64,000 nt of DNA, from positions 3,678 through 67,677 of the forward strand of contig JBHHYU010000007.1 in NCBI GenBank assembly GCA_046757725.1, read 5' to 3'. The position numbers were made by a program, and so were the translations under genes. The notes beneath the pieces were generated by a model. That model had not been told where the DNA came from. It ran no database searches and was given only the letters and a program-made list of their open reading frames with translations. Numbering within the stretch: the first letter of the stretch is position 1; each line of letters opens with the position of its first letter. Below are positions 17,133-24,944 of the stretch, in pieces. Source of the DNA: JBHHYU01 sp046757725 (GTDB lineage Bacteria > Desulfobacterota > Binatia > UBA9968).

Positions 17133-17615
17133 TTATTCTAGCGGCTCTTTTCGGACGCCCTGGAAAATTTTTTCTACGATCTCATTGACCTCTTTTCTCT
17201 GAGGGCGCTTGAAGGTGACACCGCTGGTGATCGCGGCATCGGGTTCCTGATCCTCCAGGATCTGTTCCGTCTGGACACGAAAGAGGGACACGAAGGGCAC
17301 TCCCTCCATCGAATCCTTGATCTCGCGGGCGCTTCCTTTGAGATAGTAGTTCATACCGCTGTCGGTGATCAGAAGGGTGATCTTCCCGGTTCTCCTCAGG
17401 TTTTTGGCTGTGGTGCTGGCCTTACCGATAGCCAGGTCGATCCTGGAGCGGTCCTTGGCAACCACCTCGTAATAGGAGAGCATGGCAGGATGGGCCCATT
17501 CCTGGTCATCCACGGTGACCAGCACAATGACCTTGCCAATTTTGGAGGCGACATCCTCCCCTTTGAGCCGATCAAAGAGCTCTTCTGTCAGCTTCTTCCC
17601 CAGAAGTTGCGACAT
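17133..17615 (-). CDS. pyridoxamine 5'-phosphate oxidase-fold flavin-binding protein (a)
   Basis: A 160-residue protein with the split beta-barrel of the PNPOx/FMN-binding family: IDLAIGKASTTAKNLRRTGKITLLI (about 79-103) is the typical core. True pyridoxamine phosphate oxidase residues cannot be confirmed. It may bind FMN, F420 or heme. It is the last gene of the minus-strand run, 24 bp after a second protein of the same fold, and converges on the luciferase-like gene with a 13-bp gap. Confidence 0.75.
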   Translation of the reverse strand: MSQLLGKKLTEELFDRLKGEDVASKIGKVIVLVTVDDQEWAHPAMLSYYEVVAKDRSRIDLAIGKASTTAKNLRRTGKITLLITDSGMNYYLKGSAREIKDSMEGVPFVSLFRVQTEQILEDQEPDAAITSGVTFKRPQRKEVNEIVEKIFQGVRKEPLE

Positions 17616-17639
17616 CTGCTCCCTTTAGTCCTTCCTACT

Positions 17640-18122
17640 TCATCCTTTATCCTTTATAACCAGTTCCTGCCTTTTGCCGAAGCCGTACTGTTCATTGTCG
17701 ATATAAAACACTCGCTCTGGAACCACACCGTAAAACTTTACTTTTAGAAATGCCTTGAAAAAAATACCGCTCGCGGGGTTGGTAAAGATTTTCATAGTCT
17801 CAGGATACTTTCGGCTATAAAGGGCCATCGCCTTGCCTTTCTCAACAAGTGACTTCACCGCCACGACTTTTCCTTCGAGTTGGATGCCTTTAATTTGTTT
17901 CCAATCTTGATAGTCCTCTTGAATCGTTACGGCCACCCGTGAATTGGCCAACAAATTTTGACAGTGGCGGGACTCCGGAACGGAAAAAAAATAGAGTCTC
18001 AGCCCCTCACTGGCATAAAAAACCGTCGCTGTCCAAGGAACGCCTGCGTGACAGGTTCCAAGTGTCATGGTGTGGTGATTCTCTATGTAACGCAGGATCT
18101 GCTGCTTGACCTCTTCAGACAT
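17640..18122 (-). CDS. pyridoxamine 5'-phosphate oxidase-fold flavin-binding protein (b)
   Basis: A 160-residue PNPOx-family protein. N-terminal ILRYIENHHTMTLGT, then GVPWTATVFYASEGLRLYF and SRHCQNLLANSRVAVTIQED are characteristic of the small FMN-binding split-barrel group. It resembles protein (a) only distantly in sequence, and both are 160 residues long. It stands 91 bp downstream of the type 2 isopentenyl-diphosphate isomerase gene on the same strand. The biochemical role is unknown. Confidence 0.8.
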   Translation of the reverse strand: MSEEVKQQILRYIENHHTMTLGTCHAGVPWTATVFYASEGLRLYFFSVPESRHCQNLLANSRVAVTIQEDYQDWKQIKGIQLEGKVVAVKSLVEKGKAMALYSRKYPETMKIFTNPASGIFFKAFLKVKFYGVVPERVFYIDNEQYGFGKRQELVIKDKG

Positions 18123-18170
18123 TACCCTAGATTAACTATTTGCGGTTCAGTGGCTATCCCGGTGCCGACG

Positions 18171-18191
18171 GCTGATCACTGAAGATTGATA
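18171..18191. repeat. heptanucleotide-periodic segment (three units)
   Basis: GCTGATC, ACTGAAG and ATTGATA stand head to tail in the 91-bp gap between the isomerase gene and the PNPOx-fold gene. The same GCTGAT core with 7-bp spacing occurs at 56565-56606 (inverted) and 60248-60276. This is weak on its own but consistent with the other intergenic cases. Confidence 0.4.
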
Positions 18192-18213
18192 ACGGGCCTG
18201 ATTCGGGTCATTT

Positions 18214-19281
18214 TTACTCCTCCGGAGTTTGGCGTCTCAAGAGAACCCTCCTAAGGTGCCTAAGGTCAGTGACACCAACACAAAGCATAGCGATCTTTAT
18301 CTCCTGAATAATCCCGGACAGAAACTCTATCACCTCGTCAGCCGATTTTAAGGCCGGTTCCAGGAGAGGCTGACCGATAGCTGCTATATCCGCTCCCAGG
18401 GCGATCGCCTTGGCAATATCCAAGCCGTTACGGATCCCGCCAGAGGCGACAATTTCCAGGTCTGGGGTTACCTTCCTCACTTCAACTAAGGCCTCATCCG
18501 TAGGGATTCCCCAGTTTGCGAAAGTAAGATCAACGGGCTGCCCCGTTCGGGTCGCCCTCTCAGCTTCTATAGCGTACCAGGAGGTACCCCCTCGCCCGGC
18601 GACATCGATGGCTTTCACCCCGGACCGTTTGAGTCGCAGGGCTACCGAAGAAGAGATTCCGTTACCAACCTCTTTGGCCATTACCGGAACCTCAAGCTGA
18701 CGGCAGACATCGGCAATCTTACCCGTTAGCCCTTTAAAGTTTCTATTTCCTTCAGGTTGGACCGCCTCTTGTAAAACGTTGAGATGGAGAATCAATCCGT
18801 CTGCTTGAATCATCTGCACCGCCTGACGACACTGCTCTACGCTGTAACCATAGTTGAGCTGGACAGCACCAAGATTACTGAGCAAGAGGATCTCCGGAGC
18901 CAAATCCCTAACCTCAAAGGATCTGGCTACATTCTGATCCTCCAGCGCGACCCGCTGAGAACCAACTCCCATTGCCAACCCCAACTGCTGAGCGGCTCGC
19001 GCTAAGTTCCGGTTGACCTTGCGGGCCAAATCAAATCCCCCCGTCATGGAAGAGATCAATAGTGGCGCCTTGATCGACTTACCGAGAAAGGTTGTGCCGA
19101 GATCGATGTCGCTGATATTGACTTCCGGCAGAGCATTGTGGAGGAAGATGTACCGGTCAAAACCGTTCCCACGAGAGCCCGGCATTTCCCCTCTCTCGAG
19201 AGCGAGTTTGAGGTGCTCCTTCTTCCGCTTCTGCGTTGCTGAAGATGCCGAGCGGGATTTTTTTCCCCTTCTGGCTGGCAT
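18214..19281 (-). CDS. fni: type 2 isopentenyl-diphosphate delta-isomerase
   Basis: FMN- and NADPH-dependent enzyme that interconverts IPP and DMAPP; 355 residues. TIM-barrel signatures include RKKEHLKLAL near the N-terminus, LLISSMTGG (about 74-82), MGVGSQR, KEVGNGISS and the phosphate-binding AGRGGTSW. The C-terminal IVASGGIRNGLDIAKAI lies in the FMN phosphate region. It is unrelated to the type 1 enzyme. It lies 18 bp downstream of ubiX in the same run; because UbiX needs a dimethylallyl donor, the pairing is suggestive. The lysine/arginine-rich first 20 residues are an unusual extension. Confidence 0.95.
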   Translation of the reverse strand: MPARRGKKSRSASSATQKRKKEHLKLALERGEMPGSRGNGFDRYIFLHNALPEVNISDIDLGTTFLGKSIKAPLLISSMTGGFDLARKVNRNLARAAQQLGLAMGVGSQRVALEDQNVARSFEVRDLAPEILLLSNLGAVQLNYGYSVEQCRQAVQMIQADGLILHLNVLQEAVQPEGNRNFKGLTGKIADVCRQLEVPVMAKEVGNGISSSVALRLKRSGVKAIDVAGRGGTSWYAIEAERATRTGQPVDLTFANWGIPTDEALVEVRKVTPDLEIVASGGIRNGLDIAKAIALGADIAAIGQPLLEPALKSADEVIEFLSGIIQEIKIAMLCVGVTDLRHLRRVLLRRQTPEE

Positions 19282-19299
19282 GGGTTGGGCAAGAGAGGT

Positions 19300-19944
19300 T
19301 CACTTAGGCGGGTCTACCCGCCTGGCTCGCTTCCCTTTCGCAAGGGAAACCGGCTTGGCCGGTTCAGGATAACGACTTATCTGCTCGTCGCTCCATCTCT
19401 CAAAGAGCGCCACATCGATCCCAAACTGGTCAAGGATACGGGTGACTGTCTGATTGATGACATCATCGAGCGTTTTGGGCCTGTGATAAAAGGCCGGGAC
19501 CGGCGGAAAGATGACCGCCCCGATCCGGGTCAGGGAGGTCATGCTCTCGAGATGTCCCAAATGGAGGGGGGTCTCGCGCACTACCAGGACCAGCTTCTTT
19601 CTCTCCTTCAGCACGACATCCGCAGCTCTAACGAGAAGGTCTCCTCCCACGGAAAGAGCAATGCCACCCATCGACTTCATGGAACAGGGAGCAATCACCA
19701 TGCCCTCCGTACGAAACGAGCCGCTCGATATGCTCGCGCCGACATTGCTGATATCATGAACGACATCCGCCATGCTTTCTACATCCTTAGGGGAATAAGG
19801 AGTCTCGACCTGGATAGTCATTTTACCGGCACGGGTCATCACCAGATGGGTCTCTATATCTTTCACCCGTGCCAGGGTCTCCAAAATACGGACTCCATAG
19901 ATGGCGCCCGTAGCCCCCGATATTCCTACAATTAGGCGACGCAT
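19300..19944 (-). CDS. ubiX: UbiX flavin prenyltransferase
   Basis: Attaches a dimethylallyl group to reduced FMN to make prenylated FMN, the cofactor of UbiD-type decarboxylases; 214 residues. The N-terminal flavin loop RLIVGISGATGAIYG, the middle SSGSFRTEGMVIAPCSM with its glycine/serine-rich loop, and RETPLHLGHLESM are classic. The C-terminal end carries a basic tail beyond the usual length. It starts 4 bp after the DUF120 riboflavin kinase gene. No ubiD is in the window, so whether its product serves quinone synthesis or an aromatic (de)carboxylase elsewhere is open. Confidence 0.95.
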   Translation of the reverse strand: MRRLIVGISGATGAIYGVRILETLARVKDIETHLVMTRAGKMTIQVETPYSPKDVESMADVVHDISNVGASISSGSFRTEGMVIAPCSMKSMGGIALSVGGDLLVRAADVVLKERKKLVLVVRETPLHLGHLESMTSLTRIGAVIFPPVPAFYHRPKTLDDVINQTVTRILDQFGIDVALFERWSDEQISRYPEPAKPVSLAKGKRARRVDPPK

Positions 19945-19948
19945 CGAT

Positions 19949-20350
19949 TTAAGTTAAAAACTCCAAAGTAATCCGATCTCCGTCCCGCACCTGAAACTCC
20001 TCCTTAATTCGCACCGGTGCGATCACCTCTAGTTTATTAGCCGGATAGTCCTCGACCTCAGGAAAAAGCACCGCACCTCGCAACCTTCCCCAAATCTCTA
20101 CCGGAAAAATACGAGCATGGCAAAACGAGGAATCCACCGGCGAAAGCTCCATTCCACTCTTCTCTCTTTGAATCTCCTGCCATCGTGCTACTTCTTTATC
20201 TGACTCCAGGCGCACATTGAACGTTGCGGGGTACGGTGAGAAACCTAGCTTTTCCTGGAGACCCGTCTGTACCCACCTTAACGACATAAACGACGCGCCC
20301 TCACCTAGATCGGAGTACACAACACCTACTAACTTTCTTCTTTCCGTCAC
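19949..20350 (-). CDS. ribK: archaeal-type CTP-dependent riboflavin kinase (DUF120)
   Basis: A 133-residue protein that aligns over its length with the archaeal riboflavin kinase RibK, which makes FMN from riboflavin and CTP. Shared elements are GVVYSDLGEGASFMSL (archaeal form V-x-S-G-L-G-E-G), LGFSPYPATFNVRL with Thr43 and Asn45 at the metal-binding positions of the archaeal enzyme, and the ending LEVIAPVRIKEEFQVRDGD. Differences are Gly to Asp in SDLGEG and Gly to Ala before Thr43. Bacteria normally use RibF, so this gene is unusual. The start is a GTG with AAGG immediately before it. It sits between xdhC-like and ubiX genes with gaps of 6 and 4 bp. Activity is inferred. Confidence 0.82.
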   Translation of the reverse strand: MTERRKLVGVVYSDLGEGASFMSLRWVQTGLQEKLGFSPYPATFNVRLESDKEVARWQEIQREKSGMELSPVDSSFCHARIFPVEIWGRLRGAVLFPEVEDYPANKLEVIAPVRIKEEFQVRDGDRITLEFLT

Positions 20351-20356
20351 CTTAAA

Positions 20357-21130
20357 CTAATGACCCGACAGAGATTCGGCTTTGCCACCTCGACGTACTT
20401 TAACGATCTCAGCAAGAATAGCTAGAGCGATTTCCTCGGGAGTCTCGGAATTGATTTCCAAACCAATGGGGGCATAGACTTTTTGGATAACCTCTTCGGC
20501 GATCCTACCTTCTTCACTGAATCTCTGAAAACACGCTTTGGTCCGTCGCCTGCTCCCGATCATCCCGATGTACTTCGCCGGACTATAAATGATTTCACGA
20601 AGACAGGGCTCATCATATTTATGGCCCCGAGTGATAAGGACAATATAGGTGGAGGAGGTAATGCGACGGCTCTTCAGAATCTCCGCCATATCCCCTACTA
20701 GAATCTCATCCGCGTCAGGAAATCTGTCTCGATTGGCAAAAAGGAGACGATCGTCAAGGACCGTTACATAAAAATCTAATAGTTTGGCAAACTTGACCAC
20801 GGGCACGGCGATGTGACCTGCGCCGACAACAACCAACCTAAGCGCAGAGGCCATAACTTCAAAAAAGACCTCCGCCTTCTCTGCCGTACCGGGGATCTCG
20901 AGCTGCACCAACTTGGATTTCACCTCCCCCAGGCGAATGTCAGCTTCCCTCAGGATGGCCTCCAGGAATGGTTTATGGTGAATGGTCCCTAACCGGATCT
21001 TCCCTTCATGAACGAGGCATTTGTCGCCGGGCGCAATCTGGCTGTTTCCGCCGTTCTCCACGACCGTCACCAACACCGCGGCGGCACCTTCCTGCTCAAC
21101 CTGAATCAACTCTTCGGCCAACCCACGCAT
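20357..21130 (-). CDS. XdhC-family protein, C-terminal Rossmann type
   Basis: Maturation factor for molybdenum hydroxylases such as xanthine or CO dehydrogenase, thought to bind molybdenum cofactor and assist sulfuration and insertion. The 257-residue protein has a degenerate N-terminal XdhC/CoxI-like part (about 1-90, lacking the CGG motif). Its XdhC Rossmann domain starts at LRLVVVGAGHIAVPVVKFA (about 97) and continues to YIGMIGSRRRTKACFQRF (about 188). It is paired with a stand-alone N-terminal domain protein 5 bp upstream. No molybdenum hydroxylase structural gene is in the window. Confidence 0.87.
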   Translation of the reverse strand: MRGLAEELIQVEQEGAAAVLVTVVENGGNSQIAPGDKCLVHEGKIRLGTIHHKPFLEAILREADIRLGEVKSKLVQLEIPGTAEKAEVFFEVMASALRLVVVGAGHIAVPVVKFAKLLDFYVTVLDDRLLFANRDRFPDADEILVGDMAEILKSRRITSSTYIVLITRGHKYDEPCLREIIYSPAKYIGMIGSRRRTKACFQRFSEEGRIAEEVIQKVYAPIGLEINSETPEEIALAILAEIVKVRRGGKAESLSGH

Positions 21131-21135
21131 TATCG

Positions 21136-21474
21136 TCAGTCCAATGTCTCTGCTTTACGTTCCTTCCACCAGGGATCAATGAAAATATTCATAATCCCGC
21201 CGCAGACCGCCGGGCTATCGGAAGAGATGTCATCCAGGAGATCCACCTGGACCAACCTGGGTTTGTGTGTTCGGATCACTTCAATTGCCTCACGCTTCAC
21301 ATCTGCCTCACCACAACCACCGCCGATGGTCCCCAAAATTTCCCCCCAAGCGGTCACCACCATCTTGGCCCCGACCTCTCTAGGAGTTGAGCCCCGTGTC
21401 GAAACTATCGTAGCTACCGCTAGCGTCTCCCCCTTTTCAAGATACTCCTGGACTTGGCGATAAACGGACTCCAC
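21136..21474 (-). CDS. XdhC/CoxI N-terminal domain protein
   Basis: A 112-residue stand-alone XdhC/CoxI N-terminal domain. It shows VSTRGSTPREVGAKMVV (about 24-40), GTIGGGCGEADV (about 48-59) and the cysteine motif AVCGGIMNIFIDP (about 89-101), which is missing from its partner. A textbook ribosome binding site (GGAGGT, 4 nt before the GTG) supports the start. It probably works together with the Rossmann-type protein encoded next. It lies 13 bp after the CoxE-like gene. Confidence 0.88.
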   Translation of the reverse strand: MESVYRQVQEYLEKGETLAVATIVSTRGSTPREVGAKMVVTAWGEILGTIGGGCGEADVKREAIEVIRTHKPRLVQVDLLDDISSDSPAVCGGIMNIFIDPWWKERKAETLD

Positions 21475-21487
21475 TTTTACCTCCCTA

Positions 21488-22702
21488 TTACGCTACCAGC
21501 TTTTGCAGGGTACGACCCAAAGTGATCAGACTGTTCAGATTGTGCACCGATAAAAAGAGATCCAGATAGGGAAGCACCACCTGCATTCCCTTGCACAAAG
21601 GCTCGTAATTTTCGCTGGCCAATAGTGGATTAAGCCAGATGATTTTATGACACCGCCTTTTGAGATTTCTCATTTCCCGTTCCAGAAGGCCCACGTCTCC
21701 CCGATCCCACCCGTCACTGATAACAACAATGACGGTCCGATGGCTAACCAGATTAGGAGCGAATTCCCGGTTAAAAGTATAAAGCGACCGTCCAATATTG
21801 GTGCCCCCAGACCACCCTAAGACGGAATTGGAAATTCGATCCAGGGCGCTTCCTATATTCTTAGTACGAATCAGGTGGGTGATGCGGCTTAAGGAGGTGC
21901 TGAATACGAAGGTCTCCACTCCCCAAAGCTCATTCTGAAGTCCGTACATAAACTGGATTAAGAAACGACTGTAACAATCCATGGAGCCACTGACATCACA
22001 GAGCAAAACCACACGGGTCTTCTTGATCCTCCGTTTGCGGGAGACCAGTTCAATGATTTCCCCTCCGTATTTAATGTTTCTACGCATGGTCCAGCGGGGA
22101 TCCATCCCATCCCCCTTCACCGCACGCTTTTTCCGCCGACTTACCTGCGTAGCGATCTTGGTAGCGATCAAGAGTATGGCGCGGCTTACGGCGCGGCTTT
22201 GTTCGACGCTCAATTCACTGAAATCTTTCTTGCTCAGGACCTCACTCGGGCTATAGGTGGGTACAGGAATCCGTTCCGATTCCTCGTTCACCCTGGAGTC
22301 CCGGCTGGAAACTTCTGCGACTACTTCCTCGAGTCCACCCCCTGCACCACCTGATTCCCAATCCCGCTCCTTTGAGGAAGCCGCCGCCACCTCCACCGAC
22401 TCCATAGGTGACTCAGCCGGACCGAGGTCCTGCCAAAAGTAATTAAAAACACGTTCGAATATAGGAACCTCATCTTTTTCTGAGACCAGATTGGACCGCA
22501 ATACGGTACGGAAATCTTCCTTTTGTGCGATATTCACAAACTCAAAGGAGCGGCTCGCGTCTATCACTTGACTCAGACCAACATTAATCTCCATCTGCTT
22601 GAGAATCCGGGCAAAAGCCAACAGATTGGCTAGGGTGCCCTGGCCCCGAATCGAGGAGAAACGGTTCACCGCTTTAATGATGGCCTCATCTTGGATTTGC
22701 AT
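21488..22702 (-). CDS. CoxE-like von Willebrand factor A domain protein
   Basis: A 404-residue protein with a VWA domain in its C-terminal half. The metal-dependent adhesion site DxSxS is in LLCDVSGSMDCYSRF (about 235), with TNIGRSL and VVISDGWDRGDVG later. CoxE partners the CoxD AAA+ ATPase to assemble the Cu-S-Mo site of CO dehydrogenase; similar pairs serve other molybdenum hydroxylases. The N-terminal half is helical, with an acidic, glycine-rich linker near 110-150. The start follows AGGTGA at good spacing, 7 bp after the MoxR/CoxD gene. Confidence 0.87.
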   Translation of the reverse strand: MQIQDEAIIKAVNRFSSIRGQGTLANLLAFARILKQMEINVGLSQVIDASRSFEFVNIAQKEDFRTVLRSNLVSEKDEVPIFERVFNYFWQDLGPAESPMESVEVAAASSKERDWESGGAGGGLEEVVAEVSSRDSRVNEESERIPVPTYSPSEVLSKKDFSELSVEQSRAVSRAILLIATKIATQVSRRKKRAVKGDGMDPRWTMRRNIKYGGEIIELVSRKRRIKKTRVVLLCDVSGSMDCYSRFLIQFMYGLQNELWGVETFVFSTSLSRITHLIRTKNIGSALDRISNSVLGWSGGTNIGRSLYTFNREFAPNLVSHRTVIVVISDGWDRGDVGLLEREMRNLKRRCHKIIWLNPLLASENYEPLCKGMQVVLPYLDLFLSVHNLNSLITLGRTLQKLVA

Positions 22703-22709
22703 GGCTCAC

Positions 22710-23666
22710 CTATGCCTGGAGTTCTGGGGATGGCTTCAACATCTGGTCCAAGTCCAACCTTTTCTCTGAAAGTTCCTCCTGGAGGTGGTGCAGGTCCTCC
22801 CTGTATTTAAAAACACACCCCATGGTCTCCTCCACGGTTTTTTGATCTAGTTCATGCCGATGAAGAGCAATCAAGGCAGACGCCCAATCCAGCGTCTCCG
22901 CCACCCCTGGGCGCTTGTAAAAATTCATCTGCCGCACCTGTTGCATAAACGTGCAGATCTGCCCGGCCAGGATGCCTTGAACCTGCGGAAATTTGGTCAT
23001 GATGATCTCGTATTCTTTCTCAAAAGTCGGATAATCAATCCAGTGATACAAGCAGCGGCGTTTCAAGGCGTCGTGAATCTCCCGAGTCCGATTGGAAGTC
23101 AAAAAGACATACGGACGAAGCTTGGCGCGAATGGTTCCGATCTCAGGTATAGTAATCTGAAAATCAGAAAGGACCTCCAACAAAAAGGCCTCAAATTCCA
23201 TATCCGCTCGATCGATCTCGTCAATGAGGAGGACCGGCGGAGTAACACCGTTACTTTGAATAGCCTCTAACAACGGCCGATGGATTAGATACTCTTCGGT
23301 AAAGATCTCCGTCTCCACAGCCTCACGATCTCCACGGCGGATCTCCTCCAGTTTGATCCGTAGCATCTGCTTCGGATAATTCCATTCGTAGAGCGCCGTG
23401 TTGGCATCGAGCCCTTCATAACACTGAAGACGAATCAGTCTCGTCTCCATCACCTCGGCCAGTACTTTGGCAATTTCGGTTTTACCCACACCCGCTTCCC
23501 CTTCCAGCAAGACCGGCTTGCCCATCATGATAGAAAGGTAGACCACCGTGGCTAGGGACCGATCGCAGATATATTGTTGCTCCCGCAGGGCCTGTTGGAT
23601 CCTCTCAATAGTAAGCGTCTTTGGATTCACTCCTACCCTTTCACCCGTTATAAAATCAGAACTCAA
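22710..23666 (-). CDS. MoxR-family AAA+ ATPase, CoxD-like
   Basis: A 318-residue AAA+ chaperone-type ATPase. Walker A is LLEGEAGVGKTEIAK (about 54-68), Walker B is VLLIDEIDRAD and the sensor is VFLTSNRTREIHDAL. In cox clusters CoxD with CoxE drives metal-site maturation. The start is uncertain: the TTG at 23666 overlaps the stop of the upstream gene (TTGA), and a GTG 11 codons later is possible. The C-terminal lid follows the usual pattern. It is co-directional with the CoxE-like gene. Confidence 0.9.
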   Translation of the reverse strand: MSSDFITGERVGVNPKTLTIERIQQALREQQYICDRSLATVVYLSIMMGKPVLLEGEAGVGKTEIAKVLAEVMETRLIRLQCYEGLDANTALYEWNYPKQMLRIKLEEIRRGDREAVETEIFTEEYLIHRPLLEAIQSNGVTPPVLLIDEIDRADMEFEAFLLEVLSDFQITIPEIGTIRAKLRPYVFLTSNRTREIHDALKRRCLYHWIDYPTFEKEYEIIMTKFPQVQGILAGQICTFMQQVRQMNFYKRPGVAETLDWASALIALHRHELDQKTVEETMGCVFKYREDLHHLQEELSEKRLDLDQMLKPSPELQA

Positions 23667-24487
23667 ATAGTATGGAGACTTAAGTCCTTTAGAGAATGAA
23701 GAATGGCTTCTAATACTCCTCCCGCAATGGCCCTGGCCTTGTCGGAAATTAAATAAGCGTACCCCGTTTCCTCCCGAGGATCAATATCTCCAGCCTTAAT
23801 GCCTCCCTCTACCGCAATGCCATGCTTGAGCAGCCCTCGTAGGACACCTTTGATCTGAGCTCGGATAGGACACCCATTCACCTGAGCCACCACTTCCCCT
23901 GCGTTCAGCAGGTCCCCGATCTCATGCCGGGCTTTAAAAGTTCCGCTCTGGGGAATCCGTAAGACCCTTTCATCCGTATAGCCCGCAACAGAAGCCGGGG
24001 CACCCGTATTTTGCTCTGCCTGACCTTTCCAGAGGACTCTTCCTAGATTATGACCTCGATTGCTCTCCACTACTGCATGGACCTCTACTCCGGCAGTGAA
24101 GCCCGGCCCCACCCCAATAACTAGCGGGGCATGAAACTTAGTCGTACCGGTATTTCTTTTGGCCATAATGGCATCTACCACCACCGTCGGCTTAAGAATG
24201 TCTCGAACCTTGGCCTCCGGGTCGACAAATAGTGGGATAGCGCCATCTTCCCAAATTCTCTGAGCCTCATCCGAGTTGGATACCTTGACGGCGCGCACCT
24301 CTTCCACTACCTGACTTCCCTCATAGACCGCTTCGGCAAACGCCACTTTTCGGCGCACAGCCGTCGGCACGGCTACTTCCGTAATCATGACCTTCATATG
24401 ACAGCGGTGCAGGCGGTAGGCGATGCCGCTGGCCATCTCGCCACCACCCCTGACCAGTACCTTCAAGTCAAAAGAATTAAGCACCAT
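23663..24487 (-). CDS. YqeB/EF2563-family molybdenum hydroxylase accessory protein
   Basis: A 274-residue protein from the ATG at 24487. It matches the family annotated as the selenium-dependent molybdenum hydroxylase system protein. The start LVRGGGEMASGIAYRLHRC resembles a Rossmann loop; VVDAIMAKRNTGT, GVGPGFTAGVEVHAV and the C-terminal IKAGDIDPR are further family features. An upstream ATG (24556) would add 23 residues, but AGGAA at proper spacing supports 24487. It begins the long minus-strand run of maturation genes. No selD, selA or other selenium gene is seen here, so selenium dependence is not shown. Confidence 0.85.
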   Translation of the reverse strand: MVLNSFDLKVLVRGGGEMASGIAYRLHRCHMKVMITEVAVPTAVRRKVAFAEAVYEGSQVVEEVRAVKVSNSDEAQRIWEDGAIPLFVDPEAKVRDILKPTVVVDAIMAKRNTGTTKFHAPLVIGVGPGFTAGVEVHAVVESNRGHNLGRVLWKGQAEQNTGAPASVAGYTDERVLRIPQSGTFKARHEIGDLLNAGEVVAQVNGCPIRAQIKGVLRGLLKHGIAVEGGIKAGDIDPREETGYAYLISDKARAIAGGVLEAILHSLKDLSLHTI

Positions 24488-24944
24488 AAACCATTTCCTA
24501 ACCACCGTGAAGTTTACTTGAGGGAACGTTATCAAGCAAGGGTAGGAACTAAACATTCTATTACAAAAAATGAGTGGGAAGTTTCACTTATTTCTCGTTA
24601 ATTTTTGGTCACAGGTAACAGCAGATGCTGTTGACGGCAGTACGCCGCACACAGCTAACCGTCTTGTGCACCGAACTAAGCATGCCGGAAAGAGAGAGCG
24701 TGGGGCCGGAGAATCAGTTTTCGCCAGATATAGATCAGTCTTTCGTATCTAAAAAGTGGAACTTTTAGAGCCGGACTTCCCTTAAACCGAAGTGTGAATC
24801 ATTGGCGCTCTCCCAGGCCTTTTCTCGGGTGGAACTCGGCAAGCGGCTCAGATCAGTCAATCGCGTGTAGGCAAGATGGAGGATTGGAACCATTTCAAGA
24901 ACCATGGTGGTGGGATCATCCAATCAAGAAAAACCGATAGGCAA
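24488..24944. other. 457-bp gap with no recognised gene
   Basis: The gap lies between the gspD stop and the YqeB-family gene, which point the same way. A weak inverted repeat AAAAGT/ACTTTT (24752-24766) is present but lacks a T-run. No coding frame with conserved features and no tRNA-like fold was found. The promoter of the molybdenum-maturation run must lie here or within gspD; I cannot place it with confidence. Confidence 0.5.

Noticed and set aside
19285..19935. Plus-strand frame of 216 codons over ubiX
   Set aside because: UbiX motifs are unmistakable on the minus strand; the opposite frame has no conserved pattern or ribosome binding site.
17133..24487. A UbiD decarboxylase or molybdenum hydroxylase within the cofactor run
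   Set aside because: I looked through all frames of this stretch and found only accessory and cofactor genes.
24860..24905. GGTTCCAATCC on the minus strand resembling a tRNA T-loop
   Set aside because: No matching T-stem, anticodon arm or acceptor stem could be drawn around it.
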